Made by a program: the position numbers and the translations under genes. From Halorubrum depositum (GTDB lineage: Archaea; Halobacteriota; Halobacteria; Halobacteriales; Haloferacaceae), in NCBI RefSeq assembly GCF_007671725.1, contig NZ_VCNM01000002.1, positions 434,001 through 498,000 on the forward strand: a stretch of DNA of 64,000 nucleotides, read 5' to 3'. Shown piece after piece: positions 26,751 to 35,462 of this stretch; position 1 is the first letter of the stretch; each line of letters starts with the position of its first letter. Under the pieces are notes generated by a model. It worked only from the letters and a program-made list of their open reading frames with translations. It did no database searches and had not been told where the DNA came from.

Positions 26751-28226
26751 TCAGTACGACTTCGCGAAGTAGGCGGTCCGTTCCGCGTCCTCGCCGCAGA
26801 TCGCGCACGTCTCGTCGTGGCCGCCGTCGACGAGGGGGTCCTCCTCCTCGAACGGCACCATCACGATCTCGGCGGCCATCGGCTCTTTAATCGGCTCTTC
26901 GCACTCCTCGTCGCCGCACCACGGCGCCTTCACGTAGCCGCCGTGCTGGCCGAGCGTGCCTAAGATTCCGGCGCGGTCGTCTGCCTCGCGGACCTCGCCG
27001 TCGAGCGTCCCCTCGGCGGCCGCGTACAGCTTCGCGTACACCTCGTCGAGGTGGTCGCGGACGGTCTCGGCGACGCCCTCGCGCTCCTCGACGACGCTGT
27101 CGCCGTCGGGCCGGTGGACGAGCGTGAGCTCGCCGTCCTCGACCTCGTGGGGGCCGATCTCGATCCGGAGCGGGACCCCGTTGAGTTCGTGCTCGTTGAA
27201 TTTGAAGCCGGGGTTGCGCTCGTCGCGGTCGTCGAGCTCGACGCGGACGCCGGCGTCGTCAAGGTCGTCGACGACCTCCTCGGCGTACTCCAGCACGTCG
27301 TCTTTGGTGTCCTCCTGCCAGATCGGGACGACGACGACCTGCTCGGGGGCGACGCCGGGCGGGAGCACGAGCCCCTGCTCGTCGGAGTGGGTCATGATCA
27401 GCGCGCCGAGCGCGCGCCACGAGAGCCCCCACGAGGTCGTGTGCGCGAGCCGCTCCTCCTCGTCCTCGTCGGAGAAGGTGATGTCGAACGCCTCCGCGAA
27501 CGACTGCCCGAGGTGGTGAGAGGTCCCGGCCTGCACCGTCTTCCCGTCGGGCATCAGCGCCTCGACGGTGGTCGTCGTGTCGGCGCCGGGGAACTTGTCG
27601 TGGTCGGGCTTCTGCCCCTTCAGGACGGGCAGCGCCAGCAGGTCCTCGTAGACGGACTCGTACTGGTCGAGCCGCGTCATCGTCTCCGCCCACGCGCCAT
27701 CGCTCGTCGCGTGCGCGGTGTGGCCCTCCTGCCAGAGGAACTCCTTCGTGCGGAAGAACGGCTTCGTCTCCGTCGCCTCCCAGCGCACGACCGAGCACCA
27801 CTGGTTCACGCGCAGCGGGAGGTCGCGGTGGCTCCGCACCCACTGGGAGATGTACGGCGTGATGATCGACTCGGAGGTGGGCCGGACCGCGAGCCGCTCT
27901 TCGAGCTCCTTCGTTCCGGCCTCGGTCACCCACGCGACCTCGGGGTCGAACCCCTCGACGATGTCCTTCTCGCGCTCGAGGTACGACTCGGGGATAAAGA
28001 GGGGGAAGTAGGCGTTCTGGACGCCGGTGTCCTTGAACTTCGCGTCGAGGAACCCCTGCAGGCGCTCCCAGACGGCGTACGCGCGCGGCCGGGTGACGAT
28101 GAACCCGCTCATCCCTTCCGGGCCGTAGTCGGCCAGCCCCGCCTTCTGTACGACCTCGGCGTACCACTCGCCCGTGTTGTGAGACTTGGACTCGGTGATG
28201 CCGAGCTCCTGGTCGTCGTCGCTCAT
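26751..28226 (-). CDS. proS: Prolyl-tRNA synthetase (archaeal/eukaryotic type)
   Basis: 491 aa. Class II motifs: motif 1 region AYFPLFIPESYL, motif 2 with LRVNQWCSVVRWE and the TKPFFRTKEFLWQEGHTAH loop, and motif 3 near GLSWRALGALIMTHSDEQGLVLPP. The anticodon-binding domain follows (QVVVVPIW). The C-terminal extension has the CGDEECEE and CAICGEDAERTAYFAKSY pairs and ends in Tyr, as in the archaeal/eukaryotic group. ATG 28226 lies 25-30 nt after a GTTTTAAG box. The same frame stays open to 28922 but there it is antisense to the Nudix gene. Confidence 0.97.
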   Translation of the reverse strand: MSDDDQELGITESKSHNTGEWYAEVVQKAGLADYGPEGMSGFIVTRPRAYAVWERLQGFLDAKFKDTGVQNAYFPLFIPESYLEREKDIVEGFDPEVAWVTEAGTKELEERLAVRPTSESIITPYISQWVRSHRDLPLRVNQWCSVVRWEATETKPFFRTKEFLWQEGHTAHATSDGAWAETMTRLDQYESVYEDLLALPVLKGQKPDHDKFPGADTTTTVEALMPDGKTVQAGTSHHLGQSFAEAFDITFSDEDEEERLAHTTSWGLSWRALGALIMTHSDEQGLVLPPGVAPEQVVVVPIWQEDTKDDVLEYAEEVVDDLDDAGVRVELDDRDERNPGFKFNEHELNGVPLRIEIGPHEVEDGELTLVHRPDGDSVVEEREGVAETVRDHLDEVYAKLYAAAEGTLDGEVREADDRAGILGTLGQHGGYVKAPWCGDEECEEPIKEPMAAEIVMVPFEEEDPLVDGGHDETCAICGEDAERTAYFAKSY

Positions 28227-28400
28227 TGTCGTGTGAAGGGTCGGTCGCGGGCTTAAAACGTCCGAAGCCTGGCGAGTCGTTCGGACGCGGCCGCGCGGCG
28301 CCGACACGGGTCGGGGACCCCGCCGACCGTCGACGCCCGCTCGTTTCAGGCCGCGGGAACGCAGAGAAACGTTAACCCCTCCCCGGCGCCTACCGCCGGT

Positions 28401-29003
28401 ATGGACCTGTCGGGGCTGCGTCGGTACACGCCCGAGGAAGTGACCCGGGCGCGCCGCGAGGCGGCGGTGCTGGCGCCCGTCGTCGAGCGCGGCGGCGAGG
28501 CCCACCTGCTGTTCACGAAGCGCGCGGCCCACCTCGGGGAACACCCCGGCCAGATGAGCTTCCCGGGCGGCGGACGCGAACCGATCGACCGGACCCTGAC
28601 CGACACCGCGCTCCGCGAGGCCCGCGAGGAGGTCGGCATGCGGCCGGACGAGGTCGACGTCGTCGGACGGCTCGACGACACCCGGAGCTCCTCCGCCTAT
28701 CGGATCCGACCGTTCGTCGGCGTCGCGCCCGACCGCGAGTACGTTCCCGACGAGTCGGAGGTGGCGGAGGTCGCTGTCCTCCCCGTGAGCGGGCTGACCG
28801 ACCCCGCGAACTACGAGTCGGAGCGCCGCCTCGGCCACCCGGAGTACGGCGACCACCGGGTCCACTTCTTCCACGTCGGCGGCTACACCGTCTGGGGCGT
28901 GACCGGCCGGATGGTCGTCCAACTGCTGGAACGGACGACCGACTGGCGCGCCCCCGAGGAGGTCGATCGGGAGGTCGGGGCGGACGCGGAGCTCCCGATC
29001 TGA
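28401..29003 (+). CDS. Nudix hydrolase, CoA pyrophosphatase-like
   Basis: 200 aa. The NudL/UPF0035 signature LLFTKRAAHLGEHPGQMSFPGG immediately precedes the Nudix box TALREAREEVGM. It would cleave CoA or derivatives to 4'-phosphopantetheine and 3',5'-ADP, or act on related dinucleotides. The Nudix box glutamate normally seven residues before REUxEE is not Glu here (the region reads EPIDRTLTD), as in several NudL homologues. ATG 28401 starts just before LSGLRRYTPEEV. Divergent from proS. Confidence 0.92.
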   Translation: MDLSGLRRYTPEEVTRARREAAVLAPVVERGGEAHLLFTKRAAHLGEHPGQMSFPGGGREPIDRTLTDTALREAREEVGMRPDEVDVVGRLDDTRSSSAYRIRPFVGVAPDREYVPDESEVAEVAVLPVSGLTDPANYESERRLGHPEYGDHRVHFFHVGGYTVWGVTGRMVVQLLERTTDWRAPEEVDREVGADAELPI

Positions 29004-29058
29004 GTGCGGACCGGTCCCGAACGAGCGTTTTTAGTACGTACCAGCAAAATCCGCCGGC

Positions 29059-29406
29059 GTGTCCGATCTCGTCGAGACGCTCCGCGGCGTCGACGGCGCC
29101 GAGGCGCGCGTGATAGCCTCTCTCGACCCCCTCGATTTCACGATCGAGTACGTTCGCACGGAGCTCGAATCGCGGTACTCCGACCGGGACCTCGAGTCCG
29201 CGTATCGGCTGATCATGGCGAACCAGGTCACCGGCGACGAGTTCAAAGCGCTCATCGGCGAGGAGTTCGAGGTACAGACCCTCTTCTTCGAGAACGTCGT
29301 CGTGCTCGTGTTGCCCGCGGCGCGCTACGAGGCCGTCTTCGCGTCGTTCGACCGCGAGGACCCGTTCCCGATCACCGATCTCATCGACGCCGCCGGTCGG
29401 CTCTGA
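29059..29406 (+). CDS. Conserved small haloarchaeal protein, function unknown
   Basis: 115 aa, acidic, with no transmembrane segment. The sequence reads as a mixed alpha/beta protein with a repeated pattern of paired Glu/Asp. The start is GTG at 29059, about 24 nt after a GTTTTTAGTA promoter element, so it is probably leaderless. I do not recognise a characterised family. It follows the Nudix gene by 55 nt on the same strand but has its own promoter. Confidence 0.75.
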   Translation: MSDLVETLRGVDGAEARVIASLDPLDFTIEYVRTELESRYSDRDLESAYRLIMANQVTGDEFKALIGEEFEVQTLFFENVVVLVLPAARYEAVFASFDREDPFPITDLIDAAGRL

Positions 29407-29448
29407 CCGGGGCGGAGGAGAGACACCCGCACGCCGTCTCGCGTCGCC

Positions 29449-29949
29449 TCACTCCGCCGGTTCGACCTCCAGCCGCAGCGCGACCGGCGCGCCCTCCGCG
29501 AGCGCGGCGACGAGGTCGCGGTCGAGGTCGGCGGCCGCGCCGTCGCCGTCGACGAGGATCGTGCGCTCGTCGTCGGTGTAGTCGCTCGTCCGCCCGACCA
29601 TCGAGCGGTCGTCGAGGAGCGCGAGACCGGGATCCCCGCGCCCGACGATCCGGTCGACGTACGTGGGGTCCGCGAGGTCGACCGCCTCGGCGTCCGGCTC
29701 TCCGACGGCGATCGTCGCGGCGATCGCCGCGTCCGCGTCCCGGCACGCCTCCCGGAACGCCGCCGAGAAGTCGCGGGGGGTGCGATCGGCCTCGACGCCG
29801 ACGATGCAGTCGCCGGCGGGCGTGAGCCAGTCGTCGGACGTGAGCTCGAAGGTGCTCGCGTGCTCGGCGGTGACGTGCTCGTGGCCGGTCGCGCGGACGA
29901 CCTCGACGAGGGGGTCGACGTCGTCGATCTCGCTCTCGGCGTCGCTCAT
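29449..29949 (-). CDS. DUF371 family protein
   Basis: 166 aa, the typical DUF371 length. Family motifs: GHEHVTAEHASTFELTSDDWLTP-like N-terminus and GDCIVGVEADRTPRDFS. A later GRGDP segment and a C-terminal beta strand follow. DUF371 proteins are conserved archaeal proteins with no proven function. The acidic leader MSDAESEIDDVDP precedes the domain. Convergent with the unknown gene at 29059. Confidence 0.88.
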   Translation of the reverse strand: MSDAESEIDDVDPLVEVVRATGHEHVTAEHASTFELTSDDWLTPAGDCIVGVEADRTPRDFSAAFREACRDADAAIAATIAVGEPDAEAVDLADPTYVDRIVGRGDPGLALLDDRSMVGRTSDYTDDERTILVDGDGAAADLDRDLVAALAEGAPVALRLEVEPAE

Positions 29950-30037
29950 GCTCGACGAGTCGGCGGCGACGGGACAAGTGAGCGTCGGTTCAGGCGTCCG
30001 TCGCTTCGGACGTCCGCCGCTTGGGGCGGTCGCCGCC

Positions 30038-30868
30038 TCAGGCGTCCGCGCCCTCCGCGAGCGCGGGGATCAGCCGGGCCGGGTTCTTCGCGAGGACGCG
30101 GCGCATCAGGTCCTCCGAGACGTCGAGGGTGAGCACCTCCATCACGCCGACGTTCGGGTGGACGTCGGGCGCGCCGGAGCCGAAGAGGACGCGGTCCGGG
30201 TGCTCCAACACGCCGCGCTCGAGGACCTCCCGGTAGCGCACGGCGCTCGTGTCGACGTAGAGCCGGTCGTGCTCGTCGAGCAGGTCGAGCGTCTCGTTCA
30301 TCAGGTCGGCGTCGAGCGGGTAGCCGCCGAAGCTCGCGAGGACGAGCGGGAGGTCGTAGCCGAGCAGCTCGCGCTCGACCGCCTCGGGCGGGAACTCCCT
30401 GCCCGCGTGGACGATGAGCGGGAGGTCGGCCGCCTCAAGCCGCGTCAACACGTCCTCGTTCGGGAGGCCGTCGACGTGGGGGACGAGCGTGAACCCGTGG
30501 AACCGGTCGTCGTAGGAGTACTGCTCGACGTCGTCCGGCCTGGCGTGGTGGTCGTCCCGCTCGGCGCGGAGGTTCCGGACCGCCGCGATCGGGCCGTCGC
30601 CCGGGTCTCGCGGACCGTTGAGCCGGGCGAACGCGACGAACGGTCGGTCGATCGAGAGCCGCGCGACCGCGTTGTTCGCCCGGAGGTAGCTCCGCCCGGG
30701 GGCGCGTCGGCCGGGGCTCGCGACCGCGCGCACGACGCCCGCCTGCAGCATCTCGCGCTCCAGCCGCTCGGGGGAGATGTCCCGGCCGTGCGTGGCGACC
30801 GAAGACTCGTCGGGGTCGAGCGTCGCGCGGGTGTCGACGATCCGGAAGTCGTGTTCCAGCCCGAGCAT
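30038..30868 (-). CDS. TatD/amidohydrolase-like metal-dependent hydrolase
   Basis: 276 aa with a TIM-barrel amidohydrolase pattern. The N-terminal strand FRIVDTRATLD has lost the usual HxH pair. Then come GFTLVPHVDGLP, a metal-ligand candidate in LPLIVHAGREFPPEA, and VLFGSGAPDVHPN near the C-terminus with the acid ligand. Absence of the first HxH suggests a reduced or altered metal site. The haloarchaeal group is commonly annotated as TatD-related or amidohydrolase; its substrate is unknown. Confidence 0.75.
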   Translation of the reverse strand: MLGLEHDFRIVDTRATLDPDESSVATHGRDISPERLEREMLQAGVVRAVASPGRRAPGRSYLRANNAVARLSIDRPFVAFARLNGPRDPGDGPIAAVRNLRAERDDHHARPDDVEQYSYDDRFHGFTLVPHVDGLPNEDVLTRLEAADLPLIVHAGREFPPEAVERELLGYDLPLVLASFGGYPLDADLMNETLDLLDEHDRLYVDTSAVRYREVLERGVLEHPDRVLFGSGAPDVHPNVGVMEVLTLDVSEDLMRRVLAKNPARLIPALAEGADA

Positions 30869-30953
30869 CTACCCGTCCGTCTCGGAGGACCCGCATGTGC
30901 CTGTCGGTCTCACGCGCGCCGCCGGGGGAGGCCGCGGCCGGTCGCGCCCGCCC

Positions 30954-32141
30954 TCACGGCCCCGCGGTCGAGACGATCTTCACCACGTCGCCCTCACCCA
31001 GTTCGTGACCCTCGCCGATCCGCCGCGAGGAGCGCGCGTCGACCGCGTGGAGGTACCCCTCGCCGATGTCGGTGTGGACCGCGTACGCCAGGTCCGGGGG
31101 CGTCGCGCCCGACGGGAGGAGGAAGGCGTCGGGGAGGACGTTCCCCGTCCCGTCCGTCCACTTCGAGGCGTCCTGCACCGGGTACACCGTGATCCGGTCG
31201 AGCAGGTCGTAGACGGCGGCGTTCAGTGCGGTCTGGACCCCGGTCCCGCCGTGTTCGCTCATGGCGTCGCGGATCGCGTCGAGCCCGCGGCGCTGCTCCG
31301 CCGAGACGTCGCCGACGATCTCGAAGCCGTCGTCGCCGGGGTCGTAGTCGACGACGCCCGCCTCGGCCGCCCGGCGCAGGCCCAGCTCGCCGTCGGCAGT
31401 CGCCGGGACCACGGGCTTGTCCGTCCCCTCGCGGATCCGGTCGAGCGCCCCGTCGGGCGCGGCGTCGACCTTGTTGGCGACGACGACGATCGGCTTGGTG
31501 CGCCGGCGGACCGCCCGCGCGAGCGCCTCGCGGTCGTCGCCGCTCCACGCCTTCGGATCGTCGGGGTACTCCAGCCCGCGGAGGACCGCCGTCACGTCGT
31601 GCTCGGTCGCGCCGAACCCGGTCAGCAGGTCCGTCACCGACTCCTCTAAGTCGAAGTCGGGCGAGCGCGACTTGCGCTCGACGCTCTCCCAGTTGCGGTC
31701 GACGATACCCGCGAGCCACAGGTCCATCTCCTCCTCGACGAAGTCGACGTCGTCGAGGGGGTCGTGCGAGCCGACCTCGACGGGCTCGCCCTCGGCGTTC
31801 GTCGCGCCCGAGGCGTCGACGACGTTCAACACGACGTCGGCGTTCGTCAGCTCGTCGAGGAACCGGTTGCCGAGCCCCTTCCCCTCGTGTGCGCCGGGCA
31901 CGAGCCCGGCCACGTCGAGGAGCTCGATCGGAACGTATCGCTTCCCGTCGCGGCAGTTCTCCGTTCCGCAGCGCTCCTCGCGGTCGAGGCAGGGGCACTC
32001 GGTCCGGACGTGCGTGACCCCGCGGTTCGCGTCGATCGTCGTGAACGGGTAGTTCGCGACGTCGACGTCGGCCATCGTCGCGGCCGTGTAGAAGGTGGAC
32101 TTCCCGGCGTTCGGCTTCCCCGCCAACGCGACCGTGATCAT
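30954..32141 (-). CDS. YchF/Obg-related GTPase with TGS domain
   Basis: 395 aa. G1 is LAGKPNAGKSTFY. Switch I is in NYPFTTIDANRGV, followed by a Cys-rich CPCLDREERCG segment typical of the archaeal branch. G3 is LLDVAGLVPGAHEGKGLGNRFLDEL, G4 is VVANKVDAAP, and a C-terminal TGS-type domain follows (YAVHTDIGEGYLHAVDAR, DVVKIVS). The family associates with ribosomes and probably monitors translation or stress. ATG 32141 starts ITVALAGKP directly. One of two Obg-superfamily GTPases in this window. Confidence 0.93.
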   Translation of the reverse strand: MITVALAGKPNAGKSTFYTAATMADVDVANYPFTTIDANRGVTHVRTECPCLDREERCGTENCRDGKRYVPIELLDVAGLVPGAHEGKGLGNRFLDELTNADVVLNVVDASGATNAEGEPVEVGSHDPLDDVDFVEEEMDLWLAGIVDRNWESVERKSRSPDFDLEESVTDLLTGFGATEHDVTAVLRGLEYPDDPKAWSGDDREALARAVRRRTKPIVVVANKVDAAPDGALDRIREGTDKPVVPATADGELGLRRAAEAGVVDYDPGDDGFEIVGDVSAEQRRGLDAIRDAMSEHGGTGVQTALNAAVYDLLDRITVYPVQDASKWTDGTGNVLPDAFLLPSGATPPDLAYAVHTDIGEGYLHAVDARSSRRIGEGHELGEGDVVKIVSTAGP

Positions 32142-32229
32142 GGTCGTGGGTCGCGGCGCGGCGAAAAGCGCCTTTCGGTCGGCCGGGCCGCGGTCGGCGT
32201 TCCCGCCGCCGTCGCCCCCGCCGCGAGGG

Positions 32230-32820
32230 TCACGAGAACTCGACGAGGTCGTCGTCGACGCCGCGGAGGCTCTCCGCGAGCCGCGAATCGGGCGGAACGG
32301 CGTCGAGGAACGCCTCGGAGCCGAACGAGGCGTCCCCGTTGACCGACACCATCCCCAGGTCGGCGGGGTCGCCGTCGAGACCGGTGAGGAACGCGACGGT
32401 GCGGACCGCGGGGACGTCGTCGACGCGGGCCGCGACGTCGACGGAGCCGTACAGCGAGCGGTGCGTGGCCACGTGGTGGACGCAGGTCGGCGTCGGCGCG
32501 AACAGCAGCAGGTAGCGCGCGCCCGGCTCGGTGCGGCCCAGCTTCGGTCGGATCGCGTGGCGGTCGTCGGCGTGGAAGTACCGCTCCATCCGCCGGTACT
32601 GCCGCAGTATCTCGTTCGCGCCGGTCGCGTGGCGCACGGCGGCGTCGCCCTTGAGCTCGATCACGTGATCGACGCGCTCTGGCGTCCGCAGGCGGACGTA
32701 GACGTCGACGACCCCGCGGCGGCCCTCGGCGTCGTACGGCTCCTCCAGCCGGACCTCCGGGTCGTCGTGGGCGGCCGCGTAGTGGTCGACGACGCGCGTC
32801 GCCAGTTCGTCCTCCCGCAT
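32230..32820 (-). CDS. Possible PD-(D/E)XK nuclease-fold protein
   Basis: 196 aa, unidentified. The N-terminal half looks like a restriction-endonuclease-like core: helix with Glu (VRLEEPYD), strand RGVVDVYVRL with Asp, strand DHVIELKGD giving E-x-K, then helix NEILRQYRRMERYF with conserved Gln-Tyr. This matches the order of catalytic positions in PD-(D/E)XK proteins. The C-terminal half (from YLLLFAPTP) is unlike known effectors. No toxin, methylase or phage gene is nearby, so it may be a repair or housekeeping nuclease. Assignment is by motif order only. Confidence 0.6.
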   Translation of the reverse strand: MREDELATRVVDHYAAAHDDPEVRLEEPYDAEGRRGVVDVYVRLRTPERVDHVIELKGDAAVRHATGANEILRQYRRMERYFHADDRHAIRPKLGRTEPGARYLLLFAPTPTCVHHVATHRSLYGSVDVAARVDDVPAVRTVAFLTGLDGDPADLGMVSVNGDASFGSEAFLDAVPPDSRLAESLRGVDDDLVEFS

Positions 32821-32969
32821 ACGTCGCGACCTCGGCGCCGACGGAGAATAAAGGCGCCGCCGCGGGGCCGGGACCGCCGCGCCGGAACCCGACGTTTGGA
32901 CCCCCGGATCCTTCTCCCGATCCGGGTTTCGTCAAGGGGTTTGTAAGGCTCGAACCCCTACAAACAGTG

Positions 32970-33506
32970 ATGTCTGATAGACTGAGTAGACGGCGGTACG
33001 TCGCCGGAACCGGAGCCGCGCTCGCCCTCGGAACGATCGCCGGCTGTTCCGGCGGCGGTGGGGACGGCTCCGACGGTTCAGACGGCTCCGACGGTTCAGA
33101 CGGCTCCGACGGCGGGTCGGGCGGCGCCGGGGAGCCCCTCGACGACGTACCCAGCGAGATCGACGACCACCTCTCGGAGGCCCGGCTGTACGAGGGCACC
33201 ATCGCGGACTACACCGGGCAGGACGAGGTCACCGTCTCCGTCGGCGCCGGCGAGGGGCTGGCGTTCGATCCCGCGGCGATCCGGATCAGCTCCAGTACGA
33301 CCGTCGTCTGGGAGTGGACCGGCGAGGGCGGCGCCCACAACGTCGCCTCCGTGGAGGGCTCCGAGTCCGACTTCGAGAGCGGAAGCGCGGTCAGCGAGGA
33401 GGGAACGACCTTCGAGCAGTCGTTCGACAACACCGGGATCCAGCTGTACCGGTGCACGCCTCACGAGGGAGTCGGGATGCTCGGCGCCATCGAAGTCGTC
33501 GAGTAA
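32970..33506 (+). CDS. Halocyanin-domain blue copper lipoprotein
   Basis: 178 aa. Tat signal with SRRRYVAG and a lipobox ending IAGC (Cys about 26), so it is lipid-anchored outside the membrane. A GSDGSDG-repeat linker (about 31-50) precedes a plastocyanin-type domain. Copper ligands are visible: His in GAHNVAS, then Cys-His-Met in YRCTPHEGVGM. It carries electrons between membrane complexes. ATG 32970 is chosen; a GTG at 32967 would add one Met. Related to, but distinct from, the halocyanin at 56916. Confidence 0.93.
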   Translation: MSDRLSRRRYVAGTGAALALGTIAGCSGGGGDGSDGSDGSDGSDGSDGGSGGAGEPLDDVPSEIDDHLSEARLYEGTIADYTGQDEVTVSVGAGEGLAFDPAAIRISSSTTVVWEWTGEGGAHNVASVEGSESDFESGSAVSEEGTTFEQSFDNTGIQLYRCTPHEGVGMLGAIEVVE

Positions 33507-33532
33507 CGCCGGTCCGCTTTCTCCGCGGGTTC

Positions 33533-33549
33533 CGACGTTTTGAACGTCG
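33533..33549. terminator. Hairpin between convergent genes
   Basis: CGACGTT-TTG-AACGTCG is a perfect 7-bp stem with a 3-nt loop, midway between the halocyanin stop and the convergent gene at 33582. It could serve as a two-way terminator. There is no long T-run, so support is positional only. Confidence 0.35.
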
Positions 33550-33581
33550 TCGACACCCACAGCCGCGGGTCCGACTCCGAC

Positions 33582-34100
33582 TCACGGGAGGAACGACCAC
33601 CGCACGTCGACGATGCGGTCGTGCTCGCTCGTCACGGTCGGGCGCGCGAGGTGGTCGTTCGCGTTGACTCCCGCCTCCGCCAGCCCGGTGAGCGCGTCTT
33701 CGAGCGACCGGTCCGAGCGTTCGACGGACGAGTCGCGCTCGTAGGGGGCGTCGATCGGCTCGTCGGGCGTGTTCGCGACGTCGACCGCGTCCGCGAGGTC
33801 ACCGCCGATGGCGCGCGGCGGCTGGTGGAACCGCCAGTCGCCGACCGTGAGGAACAGCCAGACGTCGCCGTTGATGGCGTGGTACTCGCCGGTGACGCGC
33901 GCGTCCTCGTGGGCGACGACCCGCGACAGGACCGCCGTCTTCGTCCGGTAGAGGGCGTCTTTTCGGGCGGAACGGACGTTGCTCTCGGTGACGTCGCCGC
34001 GGTCGTAGGCGGCGGTCGCCTCGTCGGCGAACTGCTTGGCGACCTTGTTGACGACGTACAGCGATTCGAGCAGATCGTCCGTCGGTTCGAGCGGATTCAC
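33582..34100 (-). CDS. Conserved haloarchaeal protein, function unknown
   Basis: 172 aa from GTG 34100. An alternative start at 34148 adds 16 residues. The N-terminal third is helical (LLESLYVVNKVAKQFADEA, RSARKDALYRTKTAVL) and the middle is beta-rich (VTGEYHAINGDVWLFLTVGDWRFHQPP). No signal peptide and no Cys. I do not recognise the family. Convergent with the halocyanin gene. Confidence 0.7.
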   Translation of the reverse strand: MNPLEPTDDLLESLYVVNKVAKQFADEATAAYDRGDVTESNVRSARKDALYRTKTAVLSRVVAHEDARVTGEYHAINGDVWLFLTVGDWRFHQPPRAIGGDLADAVDVANTPDEPIDAPYERDSSVERSDRSLEDALTGLAEAGVNANDHLARPTVTSEHDRIVDVRWSFLP

Positions 34101-34266
34101 GGTGGCGCCTCGGTGCGTTATCGTCGCGAGTTCGGCGCGTCGAGGCAAAAGGCGTTTCGGGGACGGCCGAGGGCCGCTCGGCGTCCGCCGTCGCGCCCGG
34201 ACGGCCGGCCGGCGCCCGGTCGGATGGTTAATTCTTTAAGCACACGGACGAAGGTGAGGGCAAGCA

Positions 34267-34542
34267 ATGTCGGACGACTCGCTCAAACTGTACACAGCGA
34301 TCTACGTCGCGCTCCTGGTCGCGGCGACGCTGAATTTCGTTCTCTTCGAGGCCACGTTCCTCAACTTCACGTACGCCCAGGCGCTCGGCGGGACGCTGGT
34401 GATCGCGACGGTCAAGACGCTGCTCATCGTCGCCTACTTCCAGCACCTCCGGTGGGAGAACCGCTCGCTCACCTACGTGATGGCGCTCGCGCTCGCGCTC
34501 ACCATGCTGCTGATGGCCGCGGCGACGTACTCCATCTCGTAA
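34267..34542 (+). CDS. Cytochrome c oxidase subunit IV family protein
   Basis: 91 aa with three transmembrane helices and the haloarchaeal/bacterial CoxIV-prokaryotic pattern. It has a short charged N-terminus, YTAIYVALLVAATLNFVLF, the conserved KTLLIVAYFQHLRWE loop, and a last helix ending in ATYSIS. It stabilises aa3-type oxidase. ATG 34267 is about 28 nt after a TTCTTTAAG box. The structural oxidase genes lie 3 kb downstream on the opposite strand (37320-40591). Confidence 0.9.
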   Translation: MSDDSLKLYTAIYVALLVAATLNFVLFEATFLNFTYAQALGGTLVIATVKTLLIVAYFQHLRWENRSLTYVMALALALTMLLMAAATYSIS

Positions 34543-34663
34543 CGCGGTCTCCCTTCTTCTCAGCCGCCACCGCCTCATCCCTCGCCGTCTCCGGTCGATT
34601 CCAGTGCAGCAGTTCTGACACGTTCGGCCGTGTTTTTTGTACTCGTACGCGCACAGTACCCGT

Positions 34664-35413
34664 ATGCAACTCCGCGACGCCACCGCAGCCGACGTCGACG
34701 CGATCCGGGAAGTCGCCCGCGAATCGCTGCTCGCCTCCTACGGCCACGCCGTCGACGAGGCGCTGCTCGCCGAGGCTGTCGACGAGTGGTACGACCCCGA
34801 CGACCTCGTCGCGGACGTCGGCGACGAAGGGACGGTGTGTCCCGTCGCCGTCGTCGACGACGACGTGGTCGGGTTCGCCGAGAGCTACGTCGTCGGGCGC
34901 CGCGAGCGGGTCGGCGAAATCGACTGGCTCCACGTCCACCCCGACCACCGCGAGTCCGGGATCGGCTCCGCGCTCCTCGAGCGCGTGGAGGCGGAGCTCC
35001 GGGAGGCGGACGTCGACCGCATCGAGGCTCGCGTCCTCGTCGCCAACGAGGCCGGCACAGCGTTCTACGAGGGCGAGGGGTACGAGCTCGTCGGGGAGCG
35101 CCGCGTGGAGATCGGCGAGGAGACGTTCGACGAGCGCGAGTACCGCAAGCAGATCAGCCGGCTGACCGGCATCTCGGAGGGCGTCGTCGAGACGGACGCC
35201 GGCGACACCGTCTACGTCGCCTTCGACGAGAGCGAGCGCGGCTCCGACGGCCCGTTCTACGTCGCCTACGCCGACCCGGACCGGGAGCGCCGCTACGGCT
35301 ACTTCTGCGGGAACTGCGAGGGGACCGACGTCGCCATCGACACGATGGATCGCATGGAGTGCGGCGACTGCGGGAACCGACGGAAGCCGTCGCGCTGGGA
35401 CGCCGCCTACTGA
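34664..35413 (+). CDS. GNAT N-acetyltransferase with C-terminal zinc-ribbon module
   Basis: 249 aa. Residues about 1-155 are a GNAT domain: MQLRDATAADVDAI, IDWLHVHPDHRESGIGSALLERVE (acetyl-CoA loop) and NEAGTAFYEGEGYELVGER. An extra C-terminal domain (about 165-249) contains YFCGNCEGTD and MECGDCGNRRKP, two CxxC pairs forming a zinc ribbon. This addition is specific to a haloarchaeal group. ATG 34664 is used; the earlier in-frame TTG at 34637 is less likely. Acceptor substrate unknown. Confidence 0.9.
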   Translation: MQLRDATAADVDAIREVARESLLASYGHAVDEALLAEAVDEWYDPDDLVADVGDEGTVCPVAVVDDDVVGFAESYVVGRRERVGEIDWLHVHPDHRESGIGSALLERVEAELREADVDRIEARVLVANEAGTAFYEGEGYELVGERRVEIGEETFDEREYRKQISRLTGISEGVVETDAGDTVYVAFDESERGSDGPFYVAYADPDRERRYGYFCGNCEGTDVAIDTMDRMECGDCGNRRKPSRWDAAY

Positions 35414-35462
35414 GTCGCGCGCACCCCGGTCGCCTCGGCCCGACCCGCGACGATTCCCCGTC

